This document shows positions 45,773 to 53,541 of a DNA stretch of 64,000 nt, one piece after another (the stretch's first letter is position 1; each line of letters starts with the position of its first letter). Under the pieces are notes generated by a model. The model searched no databases. It was given only the letters and a program-made list of their open reading frames with translations, and had not been told where the DNA came from. Source of the DNA: Dyadobacter luteus (GTDB lineage: Bacteria; Bacteroidota; Bacteroidia; Cytophagales; Spirosomataceae); NCBI RefSeq assembly GCF_003383615.1, contig NZ_QNUL01000005.1, positions 291,621-355,620 on the forward strand, read 5' to 3'. The position numbers and the translations under genes are program-made.

Positions 45773-46579
45773 TTATGAACCTGTTATCAATCTGACGACT
45801 GTGTTAGGGTCGTATTTAACCAGGTCTTTTTTCGTATCAGGTTTTGTTTCTGCGATACGTTCCACTACTTCCCCACTCCCCCACTCACGGCTGCGTTCAG
45901 GATTGGAAAACCATTCCTTAACGGCGATAAGTTTGTACATGTATTTGGTAGTTTCGGCGTTGAGTTTCAATTTGAAGTAATCATTCTTGTTCTGCCGTTG
46001 CATGCGATCCTGAATGTGTTGCGGACCTGCGTTATAAGCTGCTGCGACGAGTGTCCAAGACCCGAGCTGTTTGTGCAGGCTCACCAGATATTTGGCTGCT
46101 GCGTGGGTGGATTTCACCAGGTGCTTTCTGTCGTCTCTTTCTGAGTCGACTACCAGTCCGAGAGATTTGGCTGTAGATGGCATAAATTGCCAGTAGCCCC
46201 CAGCGCCTCTATGAGATTTTACCTCATTGTTCATAGCGCTTTCTATGATGGGTATATATTTAAAATCGGCTGGTACTCCGTACTTTTTAAGGATGGTCTC
46301 TACCGTTCTCATCCTTTTTTCAGTGTTTGTCATCAGCTTACGAAATTCCGGGGTATCGTAATTTCTGATCATTGTTTGATATCGCTGAGCGATGCGAAGT
46401 TCTGATAATGGGATAGCTTCGCCACAGAAGTCAATAGCAAGAAGATCTGAATTAATAGTGTCTGTCGTGTCTTTCAGTTCTGTTAGTTCTTTCAGTTCTT
46501 TCTTTTCTACCTCCACCTCGCTCATGGATAACTTGCCCATTACTGCGATTGAGAAGGCAACAAAGATTAGTCGAATCAT
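45773..46579 (-). CDS. Lytic transglycosylase, SLT domain (MltD-like), without LysM domains
   Basis: 268 residues. A short N-terminal hydrophobic segment (LIFVAFSIAVMG) serves as signal or anchor. The SLT catalytic domain covers about 95-235, with catalytic E113 in YIPIIESAMN, then GAGGYWQFMPSTAKSLGL and AAYNAGPQHIQ, the standard family-1 goose-type motifs. The enzyme cuts the MurNAc-GlcNAc bond of peptidoglycan, forming 1,6-anhydroMurNAc. E. coli MltD carries C-terminal LysM repeats; none is seen here. An exact -7 element lies 83 bp upstream. Confidence 0.92.
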   Translation of the reverse strand: MIRLIFVAFSIAVMGKLSMSEVEVEKKELKELTELKDTTDTINSDLLAIDFCGEAIPLSELRIAQRYQTMIRNYDTPEFRKLMTNTEKRMRTVETILKKYGVPADFKYIPIIESAMNNEVKSHRGAGGYWQFMPSTAKSLGLVVDSERDDRKHLVKSTHAAAKYLVSLHKQLGSWTLVAAAYNAGPQHIQDRMQRQNKNDYFKLKLNAETTKYMYKLIAVKEWFSNPERSREWGSGEVVERIAETKPDTKKDLVKYDPNTVVRLITGS

Positions 46580-46661
46580 GCATTTTTTATTTCGTGAAAC
46601 ATAGGTTCAATTGGAAAGACAATCTCAATGTTTTTACATATCAAATTCTTTGCCAGGGGTA

Positions 46662-46669
46662 CAAAGGTA
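46662..46669 (-). promoter_or_regulatory. Candidate -7 promoter element for the lytic transglycosylase gene
   Basis: The minus strand reads TACCTTTG then TACCCC, an exact TAnnTTTG match about 83 bp upstream of the start codon. Confidence 0.5.
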
Positions 46670-46926
46670 ACGGTATTGAATAAATAAAATTTCATTTTGG
46701 GTTAAAAAACTGATTTTCAGCTCTATTAGTATTATATTAATAGTACTTATTTAATATCACTAAATTTTGCAAATTACAGGGAGCGCCCAATAATAACGCC
46801 TTTTTAGTATCGTGAGCACAAATAATCATCCGTTTTTGTGGCAATCTGCCGAACTGGTTTATTTGTGTGATATATGACAAAACAGTGATTGTATATATTT
46901 GTAGATAATTTACGTGTTGATATACA

Positions 46927-46956
46927 GTTGGTTACATTAATTCAAGGCTATTTTTG
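46927..46956 (+). promoter_or_regulatory. Candidate promoter for the molybdenum cofactor operon
   Basis: GTTG (46927-46930, 3 of 4 bases of the TTTG -33 box) and TATTTTTG (46949-46956, exact TAnnTTTG) are 18 bp apart. Transcription would begin about 100 nt before moeA. A second TATATTTG at 46894-46901 lacks a good -33 box. Confidence 0.45.
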
Positions 46957-47063
46957 TAGTATAATTTTTATATTTCTACAATATTGATTTCCCTCTTTGT
47001 TTTACATTTTTTCACTATCATCATTCGCTTATTGTATCTTGCAGTTCTGAAATTGCTATAAAA

Positions 47064-48254
47064 ATGGTATCTGTTAAAGAGGCTAAACAAAAGATAATAA
47101 CGTATTCCGAACCGCTTTCTATAGAGACAAGGAATCTTTCATTATCAGTTGATTATGTAATCGCTGAAGATCTGATTGCGCCCATATCACTTCCCTCATT
47201 CCGTCAATCTTCGATGGATGGGTACGCCTTATATCATGAAGATATTACCGCTACCGATATAGTACTATGTATTGAAGCAGAGGCAAAGGCTGGGGAGAAT
47301 AAGGTACAGTTTGTTGAAAGAGGAAACGCGGTCCGGATTTTTACAGGCGCGCCTGTGCCTGAAGGGGCTACCGCTGTGGTCATGCAGGAGCATACCACCC
47401 GGGAAAGGGATAGTGTGCGCATCCATGAGTTTCCGGTAACAGAAGGGAAGAATATCCGAAATATAGGTCAGCAGATCAGGCAGGGAGATATTGCTTTGCC
47501 GGCAGGCACGTTATTGTCTGCAGGAGGGGTCGGTTTTCTAGCAGGTTTGAATATAAATCAGGTAAACGTTTACAGGAAACCAAAAGTTGGTTTGCTGGTT
47601 ACCGGCGACGAACTCGTCGAGGCTGGCGGTGAAATCAGCCACGGACAGATTTACGAATCCAATTCTGTGATGCTACGGGCTGCTTTGGAACGGGAAGGAA
47701 TTACCGATATAAGTATTTTACATGCGAAGGACAATCTGGAAGCGACGAAAGAAGCATTGGATTTGCTTTACCAGAATAATGATGTTGTTCTTGCCAGCGG
47801 AGGGATTTCTGTAGGAGATTATGATTTTGTGGGAACTGCTCTGGCAGAACTGGGTGCCGAAACGATCTTTTACAAGGTAAAGCAAAAGCCGGGTAAGCCT
47901 TTGTTGTTTGGGAAAAAGGGACAAAAACTTTTTTTTGCTCTACCGGGGAATCCTGCATCGTCTTTGGTGTGTTACTATGAATATGTATTGCCCGCCATAC
48001 GTAGCTTATATGGTCGGAAAGACTGCTTTCTGAAATCAGTTCAAATGCCTGTAGCCAGCGATTATTCCTTTACAGGTGAGCGCGATGAATTTCTGAAAGC
48101 CATGGTGACCGAATCCGGAGTATTGCCGCTGGACGGACAGGAATCTTTTGCAATCAGGTCTTTTGCGCTTGCTGATGCAATTATTTATCTGCCATCGGAA
48201 CAGCGGGAAGTGAAATCCGGAGATTTAGTAGAAGTACATTTAATACCACGTTAA
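47064..48254 (+). CDS. moeA: Molybdopterin molybdenumtransferase MoeA
   Basis: 396 residues, standard MoeA length. Residues 1-170 include SLPSFRQSSMDGYAL (the conserved MDGYA block) and VRIFTGAPVPEGATAVVMQE. The MoCF-binding domain follows (PKVGLLVTGDELVEAGG, IYESNSVML, ASGGISVGDYDFV). A C-terminal beta domain starts near FFALPGNPASSLVCYYEYVLPAIRSL. It inserts molybdate into adenylated molybdopterin. It is the first gene of a five-gene operon with short gaps. Confidence 0.95.
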   Translation: MVSVKEAKQKIITYSEPLSIETRNLSLSVDYVIAEDLIAPISLPSFRQSSMDGYALYHEDITATDIVLCIEAEAKAGENKVQFVERGNAVRIFTGAPVPEGATAVVMQEHTTRERDSVRIHEFPVTEGKNIRNIGQQIRQGDIALPAGTLLSAGGVGFLAGLNINQVNVYRKPKVGLLVTGDELVEAGGEISHGQIYESNSVMLRAALEREGITDISILHAKDNLEATKEALDLLYQNNDVVLASGGISVGDYDFVGTALAELGAETIFYKVKQKPGKPLLFGKKGQKLFFALPGNPASSLVCYYEYVLPAIRSLYGRKDCFLKSVQMPVASDYSFTGERDEFLKAMVTESGVLPLDGQESFAIRSFALADAIIYLPSEQREVKSGDLVEVHLIPR

Positions 48255-48264
48255 GAAAGTTGAT

Positions 48265-48504
48265 ATGAATGTTCAGGTGATGTATTTTGGGATGTTGTCC
48301 GAGACTACGGGTCTGCAGAGTGAAAGCTGGACGCTGAACGAGCAGGTAACCGTAGGCACTTTCAGAGAGAAGGTGGAGGAGAAATATCCTTTGTTGAAAG
48401 GGAAAAAGTTTAAAATAGCGGTAAACAAACAAATAGCGACAGATTCAGTCCTGATAGGTCGTTTGTCAGAGCTGGCGTTGCTGCCGCCGTTTGCAGGAGG
48501 CTGA
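48265..48504 (+). CDS. moaD: Molybdopterin synthase small subunit MoaD
   Basis: 79 residues, ubiquitin-like. It ends in ALLPPFAGG, and the terminal Gly-Gly is the site that is adenylated and thiocarboxylated to carry sulfur to the pterin. The start MNVQVMYFGMLSETTGLQSE is MoaD-like. It partners with the MoaE protein encoded 18 bp downstream and lies 10 bp after moeA. ThiS is excluded by context and length. Confidence 0.93.
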   Translation: MNVQVMYFGMLSETTGLQSESWTLNEQVTVGTFREKVEEKYPLLKGKKFKIAVNKQIATDSVLIGRLSELALLPPFAGG

Positions 48505-48522
48505 ATACAATCAATATTAAAG

Positions 48523-48969
48523 ATGGATAAGACAAAGAAACCAAAAAAAGTATTTGTTCAGGGGCCGATCAATCCGGATTTTGTGGCAAAGTCAATAGCC
48601 AGTCATCAGTCTAAGACAGGTATAGGTGCTCATGCCCTATTCCTGGGACAGATTCGCGCCGACCAGAAGGAGGGTGGAGTTGTGACCGGCATCGAGTATT
48701 CTGCTTATGAAGAGATGGCGGAGGAAAGTTTCCATCAGATCAGAGAATCGGCTTTTGAAAAATTTGATCTGATCTGTATGCATATCTATCATAGTCTGGG
48801 ACTGGTACCTACCGGTGAAATAAGTTTGTTTGTATTTGTCTCTTCTAAGCATCGTAAGGTGGCATTCGAAGCATCTGAATATATTGTTGAGCAGATTAAA
48901 GCCAATATTCCGATTTTCGGAAAAGAGCTTGTTTCGGAAGGTGGATATGTGTGGAAAGAAAATTCCTGA
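48523..48969 (+). CDS. moaE: Molybdopterin synthase catalytic subunit MoaE
   Basis: 148 residues. Family blocks include GAHALFLGQIRADQKEGGVVTGIEYSAYEEMAEE, MHIYHSLGLVPTGEISLFVFVSSKHRKVAFEAS and the active-site region KANIPIFGKELVSEGGYVWKE, with conserved lysines. It adds two sulfurs to cyclic pyranopterin monophosphate with MoaD as donor. The usual PIWKKE reads PIFGKE here, a mild variation. Immediately follows moaD. Confidence 0.92.
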   Translation: MDKTKKPKKVFVQGPINPDFVAKSIASHQSKTGIGAHALFLGQIRADQKEGGVVTGIEYSAYEEMAEESFHQIRESAFEKFDLICMHIYHSLGLVPTGEISLFVFVSSKHRKVAFEASEYIVEQIKANIPIFGKELVSEGGYVWKENS

Positions 48970-48996
48970 TTCTATTTGTTAAAATTGAAATACTGA

Positions 48997-49902
48997 ATGG
49001 TTGATATAACCCATAAGATAAATACGTTACGCATAGCAACTGCGGAAGCAACAGTGATGGTGAGTAAGCCGGAGACTATTCTGGCTATACAAAACAGGGT
49101 CGTACCTAAAGGTGATGTTTTTGAAATGGCAAAAGCAGCTGGATTTCTGGCTGTAAAAAAGACGCCGGATCTGCTACCTGACTGTCATCCGATTCCCGTT
49201 GAATATACCGGTGTTAACTACAGAATTGAAGCATTATCCATCGTAATAGAGCTTACTGTCAAGACGATTTATAAAACAGGAGTGGAAGTAGAAGCCATGC
49301 ATGGAGCATCAGTAGTGGCTCTCACCATGTACGATATGCTCAAACCTATTGACAAAAGTGTTGAGATCAGGAATATCCGATTGCTTGAAAAGAAGGGTGG
49401 AAAAAGCGACCGCAAAGCACCTGAGGGCGATTTGAAAATTGCCGTTTTGGTGTGTTCGGATACGATATCGGCAGGGGCAGGAGAGGATCGTTCTGGAAAA
49501 AAAATCATTGAAAGGCTGGAGGCGCTGTCTTTGGAAGTTCAGGATTATGGTATAATCAGGGACGATAAAGATTTAATTCAGGAAAAGTTGAAAGGGCTGG
49601 TTGCCAATAGCTACGATCTGGTATTGATCAGCGGAGGAACCGGCTTATCGCAAAGGGATATAACACCCGAGGCGGTGAGCGAACTTCTGGACAGGGAAAT
49701 TCCGGGTATTGCGGAGGCGGCCAGACAATACGGTCAGCAGCGCGTACCTACTTCTATGCTGTCAAGGTCGGTCGCGGGATTGATACAAAATACACTTGTA
49801 ATTGCTATGCCGGGAAGTACCGGAGCAGTTACAGAATATATGGATGCATTGTTTCCGCACGTATTGCATGTTTTTAGTGTTATGCAGGGAACCCGCCACT
49901 AA
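48997..49902 (+). CDS. moaCB: Fused MoaC-MoaB: cyclic pyranopterin synthase/molybdopterin adenylyltransferase-like protein
   Basis: 301 residues in two domains. Residues 1 to about 140 are MoaC, with LLPDCHPIP (residues 59-67), GVEVEAMHGASVVALTMYDMLKPIDK (95-120) and the distal lysines of LLEKKGGKSD. Residues about 146-300 are MoaB/MogA, with VLVCSDTISAGAGEDRSGK, ISGGTGLSQRDITPEA and AMPGSTGAV. MoaC forms cyclic pyranopterin monophosphate after MoaA. The MoaB/MogA half adenylylates molybdopterin for MoeA. Fusing an early and a late step in one chain is known in some bacteria, including Bacteroidota. Confidence 0.95.
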   Translation: MVDITHKINTLRIATAEATVMVSKPETILAIQNRVVPKGDVFEMAKAAGFLAVKKTPDLLPDCHPIPVEYTGVNYRIEALSIVIELTVKTIYKTGVEVEAMHGASVVALTMYDMLKPIDKSVEIRNIRLLEKKGGKSDRKAPEGDLKIAVLVCSDTISAGAGEDRSGKKIIERLEALSLEVQDYGIIRDDKDLIQEKLKGLVANSYDLVLISGGTGLSQRDITPEAVSELLDREIPGIAEAARQYGQQRVPTSMLSRSVAGLIQNTLVIAMPGSTGAVTEYMDALFPHVLHVFSVMQGTRH

Positions 49903-49932
49903 TTTAAAACCGGGGCTCCGACTCTATTATCA

Positions 49933-50922
49933 ATGATGTCTATTCAGGATACATTTGGACGTAAACATACTTATCTGCGCATATCGCTGACAGATAAGTG
50001 TAATCTGCGTTGTACTTACTGCATGCCGCAGGAAGATATGCAGTTTATGCCGTCCAAATGGTTGATGCAGGCAGACGAAGTGGAGGAGTTAGCCCGTATT
50101 TTTGTGGAGATGGGAGTGGATAAGATCCGTCTTACCGGCGGAGAACCTCTTGTAAGAAAAGATGTCGGGGATATCATTGACAGACTAGGAAAACTTGATA
50201 CAGCTCTGACGTTGACCACAAATGCTGTTTTGATCGATGAATATCTGCCCAAGCTAAAAGATGCTGGTGTGAAATCGCTGAACGTCAGTCTGGATACCCT
50301 GAATGAAGTTCAGTTTAAGGGTATTACCAAGCGGGATCACTATCAGAAGACAAGGGATAATATCGCATTGTTGCTTTCAGAAGGATTTACAGTAAAGCTC
50401 AATACAGTGGTGATGCGAGGCCTCAATGATCACGAAGTGAATGATTTTGTTCATTTAACGCTCGAAAATCCGCTTCTGCATATCAGATTTATTGAATTCA
50501 TGCCATTTAGCGGAAATCAATGGGATATGTCCAAAATCGTATCGCACAATGAACTGCTTTCTAAAATTAATGCTGAGTTTGAATTTCGTCAGCTGATGGC
50601 CGAACCTCATGACACCGCGCGCAGGTATCAAGTGGATGGAGCTGCAGGGACGTTTGGGATTATTGGAACTGTAACGCATCCGTTCTGTTCAGGTTGTAAC
50701 CGGATCAGGCTCACTGCAGATGGAAAGCTGAAAAACTGCCTTTTCGATACATCAGAAATAGATTTGCTGACACCTCTCCGGAATGGCGAGGATGTTCGTC
50801 CTATCATATTAAGTCACTTCCATAAAAAACATTTTGCTCACGGAGGGCATGTCGGTTTCGATGATAAAACGGCCAGGTCTGATTATGAGCAAAACAGGAC
50901 TATGATTGCCATCGGAGGTTAA
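49933..50922 (+). CDS. moaA: GTP 3',8-cyclase MoaA (radical SAM)
   Basis: 329 residues from ATG 49933 (an ATG one codon later is equally possible). The radical-SAM cluster site is CNLRCTYC (residues 23-30). The second [4Fe-4S] cluster, which binds GTP, is held by CSGCNRIRLTADGKLKNC near residues 255-272. The protein ends in Gly-Gly (MIAIGG), the C-terminal tail needed for cyclisation of GTP. It carries out the first step of molybdenum cofactor synthesis and is the last gene of the operon. Confidence 0.96.
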   Translation: MMSIQDTFGRKHTYLRISLTDKCNLRCTYCMPQEDMQFMPSKWLMQADEVEELARIFVEMGVDKIRLTGGEPLVRKDVGDIIDRLGKLDTALTLTTNAVLIDEYLPKLKDAGVKSLNVSLDTLNEVQFKGITKRDHYQKTRDNIALLLSEGFTVKLNTVVMRGLNDHEVNDFVHLTLENPLLHIRFIEFMPFSGNQWDMSKIVSHNELLSKINAEFEFRQLMAEPHDTARRYQVDGAAGTFGIIGTVTHPFCSGCNRIRLTADGKLKNCLFDTSEIDLLTPLRNGEDVRPIILSHFHKKHFAHGGHVGFDDKTARSDYEQNRTMIAIGG

Positions 50923-51035
50923 GTAACCGTTCATCCTTGTTTTTTACCTTTCATACAAACCATGCAACATAGGCAGGTGTGAAGACATCTTTGGTGAAAT
51001 ATTTAAAAATATACACCTGAGTAACCTTCATAGCC

Positions 51036-51452
51036 ATGAGAAAATTATTGAGAAACTTTGTTCTTGCCGCTTGCGGTGTCGTTGCCCTTAATGCATCTGT
51101 TTTCGCTGCTCCGTTCGATGTTAAAAGAGAATGTAAAAACAACAGCTGCGAAAATTTTAAAGTAAGTATGTATCGCGTTCAGAATACACTCACCATGAAC
51201 GTGCTGATGGAAAAGCAAAAAGGAGAAAGTGTGAAACTACGTCTGCTGGACAGCAAAGGAAAGGTTGTTCACGAAGAAACTGTCTCTAAATCGTTGGAGA
51301 AATTTGGAAGAAAATTGAATTTCTCAGAAGTTACAGATGGCAGATATACTCTTGAAATATCTGATAATAAAGAAATGATTGTCAAAAAGATTAACCTCAC
51401 TACTAATGAGGTAACAGAAGCGCCTTCACGTACATTAGTTGCCATGAACTAA
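51036..51452 (+). CDS. Small secreted protein of unknown function
   Basis: 138 residues with a clear signal peptide (FVLAACGVVALNASVFA, cleavage near residue 25). The mature part is a short beta-rich domain (KVSMYRVQNTLTMNVLMEK, VKLRLLDSKGKVVHEETVSKS, GRYTLEISDNKEMIVKKINL) resembling the Ig-like fold of the small Bacteroidota periplasmic DUF3244-like proteins. Two cysteines (KRECKNNSC) may form a disulfide. It lies 113 bp after moaA, probably with its own promoter, and has a strong terminator. No function is known. Confidence 0.75.
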   Translation: MRKLLRNFVLAACGVVALNASVFAAPFDVKRECKNNSCENFKVSMYRVQNTLTMNVLMEKQKGESVKLRLLDSKGKVVHEETVSKSLEKFGRKLNFSEVTDGRYTLEISDNKEMIVKKINLTTNEVTEAPSRTLVAMN

Positions 51453-51460
51453 AAAATAAA

Positions 51461-51501
51461 AGAGGTTGCAGAATGGAGCTAAACTTCAATCTGCAACCTC
51501 T
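51461..51501. terminator. Bidirectional terminator between convergent genes
   Basis: AGAGGTTGCAGA (51461-51472) and TCTGCAACCTCT (51490-51501) form a perfect 12-bp stem with a 17-base loop. An A-run lies to the left and TCCATTT to the right. Confidence 0.8.
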
Positions 51502-51517
51502 TCCATTTGAGATTCGC

Positions 51518-52444
51518 TTATTTACTGTATCCCATTGCTTTCAGCCAGCCTTCAAGTGCTGCCGGCCAGTTGGCCAAAGATCCTTTCCCTTCTGTACGAA
51601 AGCCATATCCGTGTCCGCCCGTCGGGTAGAGATGCATTTCGGCAGGCGTTTTAAATTTTTTGAGTGCCAGGTAATATTCGATACTATTTTCAACCGGCAC
51701 CGCTCCATCATCCATGGTGTGTACCAAAAATGCGGTTGGTGTTTTCTCGGACACCTGCAATTCGTTTGAATAATATTTGATCAATTCTTCTGATTTATCA
51801 GGTCCCAATAAATTATCGCGTGAGCCACCGTGAGAAATTTTTTGAGACAAAGAAATAACGGGGTAAATCAATAGTGAAAAATTCGGTTTGGCTTGCTCAG
51901 ATGCCCTTGCCCCCAAATTGTAATGCGTAGATAAGGTAGCCGCGAGATGTCCGCCTGCGGAGAAGCCCATCACACCAATTTTAGAAGGATCGATATTCCA
52001 CTTTGCTGCATTTTTACGAATCAGTTCCATGCCCTGCATGGCGTCCATTAACGGAACCTCGTGCTGTTTGGTCATTGCTTTGTCATTTGGCAAACGATAT
52101 TTTAATATGAAGGCGGATATACCACGCTCGTTAAACCATTTGGCAAAATCGCTGCCCTCATGCGAGGCTGCCAGGATTCCATATCCACCCCCCGGACAAA
52201 TCATTACCGCAGCACCGGTTGCTTTTTCTTTCGGAGCAATATAGGCTGTAATTGTCGGGACTGTTACCCCGCTGATCCGAAGTATTCCACTGGCGTCTGT
52301 CACAGATTTTTCCTGTATATCGCTGGTTTTAAAATTGGGTACTTTGCCGTCAGGCCAAAGATTGATAACTTCGGTTTGAGCCATAGATTGAAAAGCAAAA
52401 GCGGTCAGGCTTAATACAAGAAGTGTTATAACTTTAATTTTCAT
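51518..52444 (-). CDS. Secreted alpha/beta hydrolase (BD-FAE/acetylxylan-esterase-like)
   Basis: 308 residues with a signal peptide (VITLLVLSLTAFAFQSMAQ). The oxyanion-hole region is MICPGGGYGILAASHEG, the nucleophile lies in GVMGFSAGGHLAATL, the acid in VHTMDDGAVPVE and the histidine in LYPTGGHGYGF. It probably hydrolyses acetyl or other esters of sugars or xenobiotics in the periplasm, as the BD-FAE type does. The substrate is not proven. It diverges from the ABM-domain gene, 69 bp apart. Confidence 0.88.
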   Translation of the reverse strand: MKIKVITLLVLSLTAFAFQSMAQTEVINLWPDGKVPNFKTSDIQEKSVTDASGILRISGVTVPTITAYIAPKEKATGAAVMICPGGGYGILAASHEGSDFAKWFNERGISAFILKYRLPNDKAMTKQHEVPLMDAMQGMELIRKNAAKWNIDPSKIGVMGFSAGGHLAATLSTHYNLGARASEQAKPNFSLLIYPVISLSQKISHGGSRDNLLGPDKSEELIKYYSNELQVSEKTPTAFLVHTMDDGAVPVENSIEYYLALKKFKTPAEMHLYPTGGHGYGFRTEGKGSLANWPAALEGWLKAMGYSK

Positions 52445-52513
52445 CGTTGTAGTTTTTTTGAAAAGACGCAGCGGCCATCTATATACCCTGTAGCTTTAAC
52501 ACATCCCGGATTT

Positions 52514-52798
52514 ATGATTGTCAGAATTGTTCGCATGACCTTCTCGGAAGGAAACGCAGATGCTTTCCATACTATTTTTGAAAAGTATTACGATACCATT
52601 CTGGGTATGCCAGGGTGTAGTCATCTCGAACTTTTACAGGATATTGATGATTCGGATGTGTTCGTCACACACAGTCACTGGGAATCAGTAGAAGATCTGA
52701 ATGCTTATCGCCAAACTGATTTCTTTGTTACGGTGTGGACAGAAACTAAAAAGTTGTTCAGGGAAAAAGCTATTGCTTTCTCTTTGAAACAAGTTTAG
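52514..52798 (+). CDS. Antibiotic biosynthesis monooxygenase (ABM) domain protein
   Basis: 94 residues, a single ferredoxin-like ABM domain. MIVRIVRMTFSEGNADAFHTIFEKYYDTILGMPGCSHLELLQDIDDSDVF fits its first half, and VTHSHWESVEDLNAYRQTDFFVTVW has the conserved W-x-S-x-x-x-L block. Members range from heme-degrading to quinone mono-oxygenases and many have unknown roles. Its stop is 2 bp from the stop of the convergent neighbour gene. Confidence 0.87.
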   Translation: MIVRIVRMTFSEGNADAFHTIFEKYYDTILGMPGCSHLELLQDIDDSDVFVTHSHWESVEDLNAYRQTDFFVTVWTETKKLFREKAIAFSLKQV

Positions 52799-52800
52799 CG

Positions 52801-53385
52801 CTATTGCCTTGCAGGATTGATCATAATGTGCGCACGATGTGTCCCGGGATCCATAATCCATGGCATTCCTTCAGCATCCGGTTTGAGAGGCAGTCCGGTA
52901 CTTTCTGCTGTGGCAAAAGGTATGTAAATAACGTAGCGCAAATAGCTGTTTTTCAAAGCACCTGTAGCTGAATCGTACTGATCTTTTTTGCCGGATAAAA
53001 CATATAATGTTGAAGGTTGTTTGGGCATTTTGAGCGAGCCGTCTTTCACCTCTTTTTCTCTTATATCGAAAATATCTTTCTGACTTTTGCCTTCTTTGGT
53101 AAGTTTTCTTCCCCGCTCCATAAATAGGTCCAGATCTTTATGATAACAGGAAACGCCAATATCTTCCTTTTTAGGATCGTCGGCCAGGCATATAAAATCA
53201 TTAGTCCCCTCCCGTAAAACTGTGAAAGTTCCGTCGGAGGCATATCCATATACTTTGGCTCCATCGCGCTTGTCAACAGGCGCTGCTAGGATGGCCGTTT
53301 TAATTTGTACGGCCGCAGGTAAAGTTTGAGCCTGGACAAGATAAGGGGAGCAAAAAGAAAGCAGGTAAAAAAATGTTGACTTCAT
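52801..53385 (-). CDS. Secreted protein of unknown function
   Basis: 194 residues with a signal peptide (FFYLLSFCSPYLVQAQ). The mature part has no recognised motif. It contains two cysteines (FICLADD, VSCYHKD) that could pair, a charged central helix (EDIGVSCYHKDLDLFMERGRKL), and a conserved-looking end (PWIMDPGTHRAHIMINPARQ). It is convergent with the ABM gene and divergent from the PVC-type gene. I do not recognise the family. Confidence 0.65.
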   Translation of the reverse strand: MKSTFFYLLSFCSPYLVQAQTLPAAVQIKTAILAAPVDKRDGAKVYGYASDGTFTVLREGTNDFICLADDPKKEDIGVSCYHKDLDLFMERGRKLTKEGKSQKDIFDIREKEVKDGSLKMPKQPSTLYVLSGKKDQYDSATGALKNSYLRYVIYIPFATAESTGLPLKPDAEGMPWIMDPGTHRAHIMINPARQ

Positions 53386-53541
53386 GTGTAATTATGACAA
53401 TTAATAATTTCTTATTATTTAAATTTACCAATATTTATTCGAATAATAACAATAATTTTGCTCACTTTACTCTCTCGGATAGGCTTTATCCGCAATGGGT
53501 TGTAATCGGAAATGTCTGATATTTAAAATTTTAATCACTCC

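Larger units (their letters stand above)
46580..47063. promoter_or_regulatory. Divergent intergenic region before the molybdenum cofactor operon
   Basis: 484 AT-rich bp with no credible gene. It holds a perfect minus-strand -7 element for the lytic transglycosylase and a good plus-strand promoter candidate for moeA (both listed separately). No Moco riboswitch-like structure was recognised. Confidence 0.5.

Noticed and set aside
46894..46901. TATATTTG as the moeA promoter
   Set aside because: It matches the -7 consensus but the nearest TTTG is 28 bp away; the candidate at 46927-46956 is better spaced.
46580..47063. Molybdenum cofactor riboswitch before moeA
   Set aside because: No conserved Moco-type stem arrangement could be recognised; the region is simple AT-rich DNA with promoter-like elements.
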